Source: Rhodospirillales bacterium
GTDB lineage: Bacteria > Pseudomonadota > Alphaproteobacteria > Rhodospirillales > Casp-alpha2
DNA: 36,014 nucleotides
NCBI GenBank assembly: GCA_013203955.1
Contig: JABMOY010000158.1
Location: forward strand, 1-36,014
Direction: 5' to 3'
This document shows positions 16,438 through 24,469 of the stretch, piece after piece. The translations under genes and the position numbers were made by a program. The notes under the pieces were generated by a model. The model had not been told where the DNA came from and ran no database searches. It worked only from the letters and a program-made list of their open reading frames with translations. The number at the start of each line of letters is the position of its first letter. Positions within the stretch are counted from its first letter, which is position 1.

Positions 16438-17718
16438 GTGAGCGAAGAAATCCTCAAAGCCGAGAAGGTCACCTATGAGGAAGCCAAGGAATTGGCGCGC
16501 CATGCCGATCCCGAAGTGCGCCGGAGCCTTGCTAAGCGCCGCGACCTGCAATCGGAAATCCTTTATTATCTGGCCGAAGATGCTGACGCCGAAGTCCGTC
16601 AGTCGGTGGCCCAAAACACCACCGCGCCCAGGCAGACGGATATCCTTTTGGCCAAAGACGATGACGCCGCCGTGCGCGGCGATTTAGCTTCTAAAATCGC
16701 CCGCGTGGCGCCTGGCCTGAGCGCCGATGAACAGGACAAGGCGCGCAAGGCGACTTACGAAGCGCTGGAACTGCTGGCCCAGGATCAGATCACCAAGGTC
16801 AGGGAAATTCTGTCCGATGCCTTGAAAGACGTTACCAACGCCCCGCCAGACGTCATCAAGACCTTGGCGTTGGATACCGAAATTACCGTTTCCGGCCCGG
16901 TTCTGGAATTTTCGCCGGTCCTGACAGATGATGTCCTTTTAGAAATTATCGAAAGCGGCACCGCCAAGGGCGGCTTGAACGCGATTTCTAAGCGCTCCGG
17001 CGTCGCCGAAACCGTGTCCGACGCCATTGTCGCCACCGATGACGTGAACGCGATTGCCGACCTGTTGACTAATGAATCGGCGCATATCCGCGAAGCCACC
17101 CTGGATGACCTGATTGAGCGCGCCCCTGACGTCGCTCTATGGCACACGCCTTTGGTCAGCCGGCCGAAATTGCCGGACGGCGCCGGCACGCGCTTGGCGC
17201 AGTTCCTGGCCGATAATTTATTGGAGGTTCTCAAAGAACGGTCCGACCTGGACGCCGAATCGCTGGAAGCCGTTAAGGCCGTCGTCAAGCAGCGGATCGG
17301 CAGCGAGGACGGCGGGCATGAAGCCGATGCCGGTCAGGATTTCCTAAACATGGAGCCGCCCCTTGATATGGTTGAACGTCTTTTCAGGGCCCGCAAGCTT
17401 GACGGCAAGGTCGTCGGCAAGGCGCTCAACGCCGGCGACCATTCCTTTGTCCTGGCGGCGCTGGCCGTGCGGACCGGCCTGAACCCGCAAATCGTCAAAA
17501 GGGTTTTCCAAGAAAAAAGCGCCAGGGGAATTATGGCCATGGCGTGGAAAGCCTCCATGCCGGCAAAGATGGCCGTACAAATGCAGCAGCGGATGGGAAG
17601 GCTGGCTCCGTCGGAAGTGGTGATGCCGGAAAACGATGACGATTATCCGTTGAGCGAAGACGATATGAACTGGCAGGTAGAATTTTTTACCGATTTGTGC
17701 GCCAAGGGCGCGGGGTAA
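16438..17718 (+). CDS. DUF2336-type repeat protein, copy 1
   Basis: 426 residues from GTG 16438, with AGGA four bases upstream. The N-terminal ~100 residues carry repeats of the leucine-rich-variant/HEAT kind: ARHADPEVRRSLAKR, then YLAEDADAEVRQSVAQNTTAPRQTDILLAKDDDAAVRGDLA. A conserved helical region follows (KVREILSDALKDVTNAPPDVIKTLALDTEITVSGPVLEFSPVL), then a second repetitive half (HIREATLDDLIERAPDVALWHTPLVSRPKLP) and a C-terminal domain (KSARGIMAMAWKASMPAKMAVQMQ). I assign it to DUF2336, common in alphaproteobacteria, function unknown. It has no catalytic motif, which suggests a scaffold or binding role. It is paralogous to the next gene across its full length. Confidence 0.8.
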   Translation: MSEEILKAEKVTYEEAKELARHADPEVRRSLAKRRDLQSEILYYLAEDADAEVRQSVAQNTTAPRQTDILLAKDDDAAVRGDLASKIARVAPGLSADEQDKARKATYEALELLAQDQITKVREILSDALKDVTNAPPDVIKTLALDTEITVSGPVLEFSPVLTDDVLLEIIESGTAKGGLNAISKRSGVAETVSDAIVATDDVNAIADLLTNESAHIREATLDDLIERAPDVALWHTPLVSRPKLPDGAGTRLAQFLADNLLEVLKERSDLDAESLEAVKAVVKQRIGSEDGGHEADAGQDFLNMEPPLDMVERLFRARKLDGKVVGKALNAGDHSFVLAALAVRTGLNPQIVKRVFQEKSARGIMAMAWKASMPAKMAVQMQQRMGRLAPSEVVMPENDDDYPLSEDDMNWQVEFFTDLCAKGAG

Positions 17719-17725
17719 GGCGCCT

Positions 17726-19000
17726 GTGAAAGGGTTGCTTCAACGGCTGTTCAAGGGGGGGACGGAAGAAAAGCCGATAACGTATGATGAGGCCAAGGAA
17801 ATGGCCCGCCACGAAGACCCCGGCGTGCGCGGCGACTTGGCGGCGCGCTCAGACGTAAAGCCCGAAATCCTCTATTTCCTTGCCGAAGACCCGGAACCCG
17901 ATGTCCGCCGGACGATCGCCACCAACATGGCGACCCCGGTCCAGGCCGATCTGTTGTTGGCGTCCGACGCCGACCAGGATGTGCGCGGGGACTTGGCGGA
18001 AAAGATCGCTTCCCTGGCTTCGGGGTTGAGTGCCGATGACCAGGACAAGGTGCGGCGCCTGACCTATGAAGCCCTGGATATTCTGGCCCGCGACCAAGTC
18101 ACCCGGGTCCGCCAGATTTTATCGGAAGCCTTGAAGGACGTCGCCGATGCGCCGCCCGAGGTAATCCGGCAATTGGCCTGGGACGCGGAATTAGTCGTCG
18201 CCGGGCCGATCTTGCAGTTTTCACCGGTCCTTAATGAAGAAGACCTGTTGGAAATCATTAATAGCAGCCCGGCGTCCGGGCATTTAGGCGCGATTTCCCG
18301 CCGCCATGGCTTGAAGGAACCGGTGACGGCCGCCATCGTCGAAACCGTTGACGAAGAAGTCATCGCTATGTTGTTAGCGAATGCCAGCGCCCAAATCCGC
18401 GAAGAAACGTTGGAAAATATTATCGCCCGCGCGCCAGACATCGAACCCTGGCACGAACCGCTGGTTAACCGGCCCATCCTGCCGGGCAAGGCGGCGGGCA
18501 AGCTGGCCCGGTTTGTCGCCCATAACCTGCTGGAAGCCTTAAGCGACCGCCAGGACCTGGAGCCGGAGGTTTTAGAAGAAGTCCGCCAGATCGTCGACAG
18601 GCGGTTGGAGGAAGAACCCTCGGAAATGCCGGAGGAGGAAAAAACCACCGCCGAGGAAGCCTTGGCCAAGGTCAAGGCGCTTCAAGCCGCCGGCACTCTT
18701 GATGAGCCTTCCATCGTCAAGGCCGCCCGGTCGGGCGACCGTGAATTCGCCATTGCCGCCCTATCCGTGTTGTCGGGCCTCAAGGTGGGGGTCGTCCGAA
18801 AAGCGATTTCCAGCAAAAGCGCCAAGGGCATGGTGGCGCTCACCTGGAAAGCGGGTCTCAGCGCGCAGGCGGCGGAAACTCTTCAAGGGCGCTTGGCCCT
18901 GGTCCCGCAGAAGGAACTGCTGCGCGCCAAGGGCGGGGGCTTTCCCATGGACGAGAGCGCCATGGAATGGCAGTTGGATTTTATCAAGGATCTCGGTTAA
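17726..19000 (+). CDS. DUF2336-type repeat protein, copy 2
   Basis: 424 residues from GTG 17726, seven bases after copy 1, with TAAGG upstream. It aligns with copy 1 end to end: YDEAKEMARHEDPGVRGDLAAR, YFLAEDPEPDVRRTIATNMATPVQADLLLASDADQDVRGDLA, RVRQILSEALKDVADAPPEVIRQLAWDAELVVAGPILQFSPVL, KSAKGMVALTWKAG. By eye roughly half the residues are identical. It differs in a basic amphipathic N-terminus (MKGLLQRLFKGG) that could touch the membrane, and in a Glu-rich insert near residues 290-310 (EEEPSEMPEEEKTTAEE). The pair probably arose by tandem duplication. It ends 16 bases from the convergent argB. Confidence 0.8.
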   Translation: MKGLLQRLFKGGTEEKPITYDEAKEMARHEDPGVRGDLAARSDVKPEILYFLAEDPEPDVRRTIATNMATPVQADLLLASDADQDVRGDLAEKIASLASGLSADDQDKVRRLTYEALDILARDQVTRVRQILSEALKDVADAPPEVIRQLAWDAELVVAGPILQFSPVLNEEDLLEIINSSPASGHLGAISRRHGLKEPVTAAIVETVDEEVIAMLLANASAQIREETLENIIARAPDIEPWHEPLVNRPILPGKAAGKLARFVAHNLLEALSDRQDLEPEVLEEVRQIVDRRLEEEPSEMPEEEKTTAEEALAKVKALQAAGTLDEPSIVKAARSGDREFAIAALSVLSGLKVGVVRKAISSKSAKGMVALTWKAGLSAQAAETLQGRLALVPQKELLRAKGGGFPMDESAMEWQLDFIKDLG

Positions 19001-19016
19001 CGCCCGGCCTGAAAAA

Positions 19017-19955
19017 TCAAGCGCTCTTGATCAAGGTGCCGGCGCCGCCTTCGGTGAACAATTCCACCAATATCGCATGATCGACCCGGCCATCGACGAT
19101 GACCGCACCCCCGACCCCTTTCTCGACCGCCTTCAGGCAGGTTTCGACCTTCGGGATCATGCCGCCATCGATGGTGCCGTCCTTGATCAAGGCGCGGGCC
19201 TTGTCGGGGGTTATGTCGGTGACCAGTTGGCCATCCCCGTCGAGCACACCGGCCACATCAGTCAGCATGATCAAGCGCTTGGCGCCGACGGCGGCGGCGA
19301 TGGCGCCGGCGACGGTGTCGGCGTTGATGTTGAGAGTCTCGCCCTTCGGCCCGACGCCGATGGGGGCGATGACCGGCGTGATATCGGACTTATCGAAAAG
19401 CTCCAAGATGTGCGGGTTGATCTCTTTCGGCTCGCCGACGAGGCCAAGGTCGAGAACCTTCTCGATATTAGAATCGGGGTCGCGCATCGTCCGTGTCGCC
19501 TTGTCGCATTTGATCAGGTGGCCGTCCTTGCCCGACAGCCCGATGGCGAAACCGCCGGCGGCATTAATGGCAGAAACGATCTGTTTGTTGATTGACCCCG
19601 ATAGCACCATTTCGACGACGTTGACGGTCTCCTCGTCGGTGACCCGAAGCCCGTCGATGAATTCGCTTTTGATCTTTAACCGGTCCAGCATTTTGGCGAT
19701 CTGCGGGCCGCCGCCGTGAACGACGATGGGGTTGATGCCGATCTGGCGCAACAGCACGATATCGCGGGCGAACAGGTCCGCCAACTTTTCATCGCCCATG
19801 GCGTGGCCGCCGTACTTGATGACGAAGGTGGCGCCGGCGTGCCTGCGCATATACGGCATCGCTTCGGACAGCACCGCCGCCTGGCCGAGCCAGTCGTCAC
19901 TGGACTTGGGGCCGCCCTTCGGCGCCTTCGCCGGTTTTTTCGGTTTTTTGCTCAT
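19017..19955 (-). CDS. argB: acetylglutamate kinase
   Basis: 312 residues. It phosphorylates N-acetyl-L-glutamate in arginine synthesis. Family motifs are intact: [69 protein letters not shown] and [20 protein letters not shown]. The first ~17 residues ([17 protein letters not shown]) form a Lys/Pro-rich extension that most ArgB proteins lack; an internal start would be needed to exclude it, but no Met occurs there. It follows engB by 14 bases, an arrangement I recall from other alphaproteobacteria, and is the last gene of the long minus-strand run from rpmH. Confidence 0.96.
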   Translation of the reverse strand: MSKKPKKPAKAPKGGPKSSDDWLGQAAVLSEAMPYMRRHAGATFVIKYGGHAMGDEKLADLFARDIVLLRQIGINPIVVHGGGPQIAKMLDRLKIKSEFIDGLRVTDEETVNVVEMVLSGSINKQIVSAINAAGGFAIGLSGKDGHLIKCDKATRTMRDPDSNIEKVLDLGLVGEPKEINPHILELFDKSDITPVIAPIGVGPKGETLNINADTVAGAIAAAVGAKRLIMLTDVAGVLDGDGQLVTDITPDKARALIKDGTIDGGMIPKVETCLKAVEKGVGGAVIVDGRVDHAILVELFTEGGAGTLIKSA

Positions 19956-19969
19956 CTTAGGGAAAGTTC

Positions 19970-20635
19970 TTAGCGTAGTTTCGCCAGCGTCGCCAGTGTT
20001 GCCCGAAGCTCAGGCATGCCGTCGCCCTTTTTGGCCGAGGTGGCGGCGATATCGGGATGGGCGGCGGTATGGGAGGCTAACTCTTTCCGAATGCCGTCAA
20101 TGCGGGTTTCCAGTTGCCCGGATTTCAGCTTGTCGCATTTTGTCAGGACGATTTGGTAGACCACGGCGGATGCGTCCAAAAGCGTCATGACCTCGTGGTC
20201 GCTGGTCTTGAAGCCGTGGCGCGCGTCGATCAACAGACAAGCCCGCCTGAGCCCCGGACGTCCGCGCAGGTAATCCTGGACCAAATCGGTCCACAGCCTG
20301 ACTTCCGCCCGCGGCGCTTTGGCGAAACCGTACCCCGGCAGGTCGGTCAACATCAGCCGGGACCCAAGGTCGAAGAAATTAAGCTGCCGGGTCCGGCCGG
20401 GGGTGTTCGACGTTCGGGCAAGGGTGTTGCGACCGGTAAGGGCGTTGATCAGGCTCGATTTGCCGACGTTCGAGCGGCCGCAGAAGGCGATCTCGGGCAG
20501 CTCGGTTTCGGGCACTTGGTCCATGCCGGCGGCGCTGAGGATGAACGTGCAGGCTTGAGCGAACAGCAAACGCCCCCGTTCCAGAGCTTCTGCGGTCTCG
20601 GCGGCTGTGGCGTTATCGGGTGTGGGTAAAGGCAT
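19970..20635 (-). CDS. engB: ribosome biogenesis GTPase EngB (YihA/YsxC)
   Basis: 221 residues. This essential GTPase assists assembly of the large ribosomal subunit. The G motifs are clear: G1 GRSNVGKS (53-60), G2 Thr in [13 protein letters not shown]3 DLPGYGFA (98-105), G4 TKCD (165-168) and G5 TSAKKG (198-203). The ~25 residue N-terminal lead is ordinary for alphaproteobacteria. The leader just before the ATG contains AGCCC/GGGCT flanking a G-run that also looks like the ribosome site, so a small hairpin could occlude it. It follows yidC by 33 bases. Confidence 0.95.
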   Translation of the reverse strand: MPLPTPDNATAAETAEALERGRLLFAQACTFILSAAGMDQVPETELPEIAFCGRSNVGKSSLINALTGRNTLARTSNTPGRTRQLNFFDLGSRLMLTDLPGYGFAKAPRAEVRLWTDLVQDYLRGRPGLRRACLLIDARHGFKTSDHEVMTLLDASAVVYQIVLTKCDKLKSGQLETRIDGIRKELASHTAAHPDIAATSAKKGDGMPELRATLATLAKLR

Positions 20636-20668
20636 AGGAGCCCCCCCAGGGCTGTCCGGAGTTGAAAT

Positions 20669-22507
20669 TTATTTCAGCGCGTCTTTTCCGGTGATCCCCA
20701 TGCGCCGCATGATGAGCCATTGCTGGGACATGGACAGGATATTGTTGACCGCCCAGTAAATCACCAAGCCGGCCGGGAACCGCGCCAGCAGGAAAGTGAA
20801 CATGAGCGGCAGGAAAAGAAAAATCTTGGCCTGTATAGGGTCCGTCGGCTGCGGGTTGAGCTTTTGCTGCAGGAACATGGACCCGCCCATGATCAGCGGC
20901 CAAACGCCGATCATCAGGAAATCCGGCGGCGTCCACGGGATCATTCCGAACAGATTGAAAAGCGAGGTCGGGTCGGGCGCAGACAGATCCTGAATCCATC
21001 CGAAAAACGGCGCATGGCGCATTTCGATGTTGATGAACAGCACTTTGTAAAGGGCGAAGAATACCGGAATCTGAATAAGGATCGGCAGACACCCGGACGC
21101 CGGATTGACCTTTTCGCGCTTGTAGAGCTCCATCATTTCCTGGTTCAGCTTGGTCTTGTCGTCGCCGCATCGTTCGCGCAGCTTGGCGATTTGCGGCTGC
21201 AGCTTCTTCATGGCGCTCATCGAGGTGTAGGACTTGTTGGCCAGCGGAAAGAACACAAGCTTGATGGCCATCGTCAACAGGATGATCGACACGCCGAAGT
21301 TCAGGACGATGCCGTTGATGTAAAGAAGCGCATAGAAGATGGGCTTGGTCAGGAAGTAGAACCAGCCAAAATCGATAGCTAGATCGAAGCGGTCGATTTT
21401 CAGATCTTCGTTATAGGCATCGAGGACGGTCACTTCCTTGGCGCCGGCGAACAGGTGGCTTTGGGTTTCGACCGTTTGACCGGGGCCGACAGCAAACGGC
21501 TGGCTCAAATAATCGACCTGATAAACGTCCTTGTTTACTTCCTTGCGGTGGATGAACCGTGTGCTGACCTGGACCTTTTGATCGGGGATCAGGGCCGACA
21601 GCCAATATTTGTCGGTGATCCCGACCCAGCCGCCGGTGGTGGTTTCCTTGACCTCGCCCTTTTCCTGGATGTCGTCGTACGTGATTTCAGTCAGCGTGCT
21701 GGAGGCGACCCCCATAAGCCCTTCGTGAAGGATATAGAATCCCGTGACCTCTGGTTTGCCGTGGCGCGAGATCAAGCCGTAAGGGTAAAGTGTCGCCGCC
21801 TTGGCGCCGGTATTTTTTACCTTTTGGGTGATGGCAATCATGTAGTTCTTATCGATGGCGTAGGTCCGGAAAAACGTCAGCCCTTTGCCGTTATCCCAGG
21901 TCAGCGTCACCGGGCTGTCGGGGCTAAGCACCGTCTTGTCCGCTTTCCAAGGCGTGTCTGCGCCCGGCACCGGCTGGCCTTCACCGGCGACCCAGCCGAA
22001 ATCCGCGAAATAGGCATTGTCGGTGCCTTTCGGATTCAGCAAGACGATTTCCGAGCTGCCGGGATCGAGCGTTTCCCGGTAATTAGCAAGGGTCAGATCG
22101 TCAATGCCGCCGCCGGTAAGCGAAATCGAGCCGTGCAGCCGGGGCGCGTTGATCTGAATCCGCTGGCCTTTTTTGAGCGCCGCTTGGCGCGTCGCCGTCC
22201 AATCCGTGGCTTTCAGGGCGCTTGAGGTGCCTGGCGAACCTGGAGCCGGGGGGACGGCGGCGCCGGATTTGGAAGGCGCGTTGCCAATGCTCGGCACTTG
22301 GGCGCCCATGCTTTTCCCCGTGTTTTTAGCCGTGCCGCCGGTTTGGGGGACTTGGGGCGATGTTTGGCCCGAGCCTAAGGTCTTGCCGCTGGCTGCTTGT
22401 TCACCGGGAACCGGGGCAGGCTGTTTTTTGCTGAAAAACGTATCGAACCCCACCAAAATGGCGATGGACAGGACGACGGCCAGGATCATGTTCTTGTTGT
22501 CGATCAT
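20669..22507 (-). CDS. yidC: membrane protein insertase YidC
   Basis: 612 residues, typical of the long Gram-negative form. An N-terminal membrane segment (MILAVVLSIAILVGFDTFF) is followed by a Pro/Gly/Ser-rich linker, then the large periplasmic beta domain (about 120-370, including GGIDDLTLANYRETLDP and GWVGITDKYWLSALIPD). The conserved five-helix insertase core follows: FYFLTKPIFYALLYI, GVSIILLTMAIKLVFFPLANKSYTSM, LRERCGDDKTKLNQEMMELYKREKVNP, SGCLPILIQIPVFFALYKVLF and PAGLVIYWAVNNILSMSQQ. It inserts inner-membrane proteins with or without SecYEG. It starts 10 bases after yidD. Confidence 0.97.
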   Translation of the reverse strand: MIDNKNMILAVVLSIAILVGFDTFFSKKQPAPVPGEQAASGKTLGSGQTSPQVPQTGGTAKNTGKSMGAQVPSIGNAPSKSGAAVPPAPGSPGTSSALKATDWTATRQAALKKGQRIQINAPRLHGSISLTGGGIDDLTLANYRETLDPGSSEIVLLNPKGTDNAYFADFGWVAGEGQPVPGADTPWKADKTVLSPDSPVTLTWDNGKGLTFFRTYAIDKNYMIAITQKVKNTGAKAATLYPYGLISRHGKPEVTGFYILHEGLMGVASSTLTEITYDDIQEKGEVKETTTGGWVGITDKYWLSALIPDQKVQVSTRFIHRKEVNKDVYQVDYLSQPFAVGPGQTVETQSHLFAGAKEVTVLDAYNEDLKIDRFDLAIDFGWFYFLTKPIFYALLYINGIVLNFGVSIILLTMAIKLVFFPLANKSYTSMSAMKKLQPQIAKLRERCGDDKTKLNQEMMELYKREKVNPASGCLPILIQIPVFFALYKVLFINIEMRHAPFFGWIQDLSAPDPTSLFNLFGMIPWTPPDFLMIGVWPLIMGGSMFLQQKLNPQPTDPIQAKIFLFLPLMFTFLLARFPAGLVIYWAVNNILSMSQQWLIMRRMGITGKDALK

Positions 22508-22517
22508 GGCTTGGGCC

Positions 22518-22808
22518 TCAGCCCGCCGCTTTCTTAAAATCTTGGGTCAAACTTGTGGTCAAACTGGGGACGATGTCGCTTTTCAGGGGCGGCACAGGGT
22601 CAACGCCGGCTTGGCCCCAAGGATGGCAGCGGATAATCCTCATCAACGCCAGCCAGCTACCCCGAAACGGCCCGTGCCGGGTAATGGCGTCTTCGGCGTA
22701 GTACGAGCAGGTTGGGTGAAACCGGCAGCCGCCCGCCGGAAACACAGGCGCCAGCACAAACCGGTAAGCCTTGATCGCATATCGCATGAGCGTTCCGAGA
22801 AATCCCAT
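22518..22808 (-). CDS. yidD: membrane protein insertion efficiency factor YidD
   Basis: 96 residues. The family signature is complete: RYAIKAYRFVLAPVFP, then GCRFHPTCSYYAEDAITRHGPFRGSWLALMRIIRCHPW, with the paired Cys residues and the GGxDPVP segment (AGVDPVP). The short amphipathic N-terminus likely lies on the membrane. YidD helps YidC-dependent insertion. It stands between rnpA and yidC, the classic order. Confidence 0.96.
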   Translation of the reverse strand: MGFLGTLMRYAIKAYRFVLAPVFPAGGCRFHPTCSYYAEDAITRHGPFRGSWLALMRIIRCHPWGQAGVDPVPPLKSDIVPSLTTSLTQDFKKAAG

Positions 22809-22846
22809 TATTCGTCCCTTGGCCCTTATCCCGTCCCTGTATTTTC

Positions 22847-23275
22847 TTAATCTTGAAAAACGTCGAGTTTTTTTAAAGCCGTCTCTAAATCTGTCGTCAA
22901 CGCCTTGAAGTCCCTTTTTAAGGTCGCCCGCCGCCCGATCAGGACAAAATCATGACCGCCACGGGCATGAAGGGGTAAAATCTGGCCGGCGACCTCCCTC
23001 AGACGCCGCTTGGCACGGTTGCGCTGGACCGCGTTTCCGACCTTGCGGCTGACGGTGAAACCGATGCGGACCCCCGCACTTTCGGCCCCGTCTTTACCGA
23101 CTGCGACTTTTTTATCTGTCTCCCCGGTTAAATCAATACGCCGGACTTGAAGAATCAAACCGGGTGCGACCCACTTGCGACCACTGCCGGCGATGCGCAG
23201 GAATTCCCGCCGACGCTTTAGCCGCAACACGCCGAGGGTTCCGATGTTGAAAGGCTTAGAGCGCAGATTGGGCAA
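22847..23275 (-). CDS. rnpA: ribonuclease P protein component
   Basis: Up to 142 residues. RnpA is the basic protein cofactor of RNase P, which trims the 5' ends of tRNA precursors. LRLKRRREFLRIAGSGRKWVAPGLILQV starts the family core, GVRIGFTVSRKVGNAVQRNRAKRRLREVAG holds the RNR motif that binds the RNA, and HDFVLIGRRATLKRDF follows. The start is uncertain: TTG 23275 opens the frame 21 bases after the rpmH stop, but GTG 23230 (giving 127 residues, MLRLKRRREF) is closer to the family N-terminus. Neither has a convincing SD. Confidence 0.92.
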   Translation of the reverse strand: MPNLRSKPFNIGTLGVLRLKRRREFLRIAGSGRKWVAPGLILQVRRIDLTGETDKKVAVGKDGAESAGVRIGFTVSRKVGNAVQRNRAKRRLREVAGQILPLHARGGHDFVLIGRRATLKRDFKALTTDLETALKKLDVFQD

Positions 23276-23296
23276 CCGCGTTCAGGCACAACACCG

Positions 23297-23431
23297 TCAC
23301 GCAGAAAGGCGTTTGCGCCCTTTGGCGCGGCGGTTTGCAAGAATCCGCCGACCGCCGACAGTTGACATGCGCTTGCGGAATCCATGCCGACGCTTGCGGA
23401 CGAGATTGCTGGGCTGAAAAGTACGCTTCAC
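23297..23431 (-). CDS. rpmH: 50S ribosomal protein L34
   Basis: 44 residues from GTG 23431: [19 protein letters not shown], then [24 protein letters not shown]. This is a full-length, highly basic L34. An open frame extends to 23638, but the GTG has GGAGG six bases upstream, and the sequence before it is leader. The promoter at 23460-23488 is well placed. It is the first gene of the rpmH-rnpA-yidD-yidC-engB-argB run. Confidence 0.97.
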   Translation of the reverse strand: MKRTFQPSNLVRKRRHGFRKRMSTVGGRRILANRRAKGRKRLSA

Positions 23432-23437
23432 GGGTTG

Positions 23438-23442
23438 CCTCC
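23438..23442 (-). promoter_or_regulatory. ribosome binding site fixing the GTG start of rpmH
   Basis: GGAGG on the minus strand, six bases before GTG 23431. It supports the 44-residue L34 over the longer open frame. Confidence 0.75.
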
Positions 23443-23459
23443 GACGAATAAGAGCCCGC

Positions 23460-23488
23460 TGTATACGGTTTTGCCCCGGTGAAGTCAA
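23460..23488 (-). promoter_or_regulatory. sigma70 promoter of the rpmH operon
   Basis: TTGACT (23483-23488) and TATACA (23460-23465) are separated by exactly 17 bases on the minus strand. Transcription should start near 23453, giving a leader of about 20 bases ahead of rpmH. It is the best-matched promoter I found in the window. Confidence 0.68.
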
Positions 23489-23619
23489 CGCCATCCGGGA
23501 CCTCACGGACAGTCCTTGAATCCACCTCCCTCGGGGCCTTGAAGACGGACCCTTGGAAGGCTCCAAATTCCGTTCACACAATATTGACTGTGGAATACAC
23601 CCTCGGCCCAAAGTTCCGG

Positions 23620-23648
23620 TTGCCTGGGCTTTGCACATCCCCTTAAAT
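23620..23648 (+). promoter_or_regulatory. candidate promoter of the TVP38-flavoprotein-kinase group
   Basis: TTGCCT (23620-23625) and TTAAAT (23643-23648) are 17 bases apart, about 65 bases before the ATG at 23717. Each hexamer matches consensus at four of six positions. Confidence 0.3.
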
Positions 23649-23716
23649 GGCTCTCTGCCAGTGGTTCCCTTAGTCTTTAGCGGGCCTCGGGATTTATTTA
23701 CGGGAAACCCTTAAAA

Positions 23717-24466
23717 ATGACCCCAGATGGCGGCCCAGACAGCGAAAAACGGGCGAAAAAAACCTCTTTCAAGCGGCTTTTGCCCTTGGCCGCGGTCGTC
23801 GTGGCGATTGGCGCTGTATTTGCCTTAGGGCTCGACGATTTCCTGTCCTTCGAGACCTTGAAGCAACACCATCAAACCGTCCTGGATTGGTACCAGGCCA
23901 ACCGCGTCTTGGCGGTCGTCTGTTATTTCTTCGTTTACGCGGTGGTCGTCGCGCTGTCGCTGCCGGGGGCGGTGTGGGTGTCGTTGGTCGGGGGTTACCT
24001 GTTCGGCACCGTCATGGCGGCGACAGTCACCGTTTTTGCGGCGACGCTCGGCGCCGTCTGCATTTTCCTGATCGCGCGCTATGCGCTGGCCGATTTTTTC
24101 CGTGAAAAAGCCGGCAACGCCGGGCGCAAGATGGAAAAAGGCTTTCGCGAAAACGCCCTGTCGTACCTGTTGGTTCTCAGGCTGGTACCGTTGTTTCCGT
24201 TTTGGCTGGTGAATTTGGTGCCGGCGCTTCTCGGGGTTCCGGTCAGGACTTTCATCATCGGCACTTTTTTCGGCATCATCCCGGGGACCGTCGTTTTTTG
24301 CTCCATCGGCAACGGCTTGGCCATGGTTTTCGAGAAGGGCGAAATGCCCGACCTCGGTATAATCTTCCAGCCGGAAATCTTCGGACCATTGTTGGCGTTG
24401 TCGGCTTTGTCTCTGGTGCCGGTCGTCTATAAAAAATTCAAGGCCTCCAAGGACGAGGCCGGATAG
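23717..24466 (+). CDS. TVP38/TMEM64 family membrane protein
   Basis: 249 residues. A basic N-terminus leads into a first membrane segment (LLPLAAVVVAIGAVFALGL), then the VTT/SNARE-associated domain: LAVVCYFFVYAVVVALSLPGAVWVSLVGGYLFGTVMAATVTVFAATLGAVCIFLIARY, an amphipathic stretch (KMEKGFRENALSYLLVLRLVPLFPFWLVNLVPALLGV) and FIIGTFFGIIPGTVVF. The family resembles DedA, whose members move lipids across membranes. The next gene starts three bases after its stop. Side-by-side or fused TVP38 and MerA-like flavoproteins recur in bacteria as I recall, so the two probably work together, perhaps in membrane redox or metal handling. Confidence 0.9.
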   Translation: MTPDGGPDSEKRAKKTSFKRLLPLAAVVVAIGAVFALGLDDFLSFETLKQHHQTVLDWYQANRVLAVVCYFFVYAVVVALSLPGAVWVSLVGGYLFGTVMAATVTVFAATLGAVCIFLIARYALADFFREKAGNAGRKMEKGFRENALSYLLVLRLVPLFPFWLVNLVPALLGVPVRTFIIGTFFGIIPGTVVFCSIGNGLAMVFEKGEMPDLGIIFQPEIFGPLLALSALSLVPVVYKKFKASKDEAG

Positions 24467-24469
24467 AGC

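Noticed and set aside
19099-19719. 206-codon rightward frame inside argB
   Set aside because: It is antisense to an intact argB, has no SD, and its composition is Ser/Pro-rich as expected of shadow frames.
21455-22225. 256-codon rightward frame antisense to yidC
   Set aside because: yidC is unmistakable on the minus strand; long antisense frames are common in GC-rich DNA.
23580-23610. DnaA box/oriC near rpmH
   Set aside because: The best match on the minus strand (TATTCCACA) has two mismatches to TTATCCACA; there is no cluster of boxes and no dnaA nearby.
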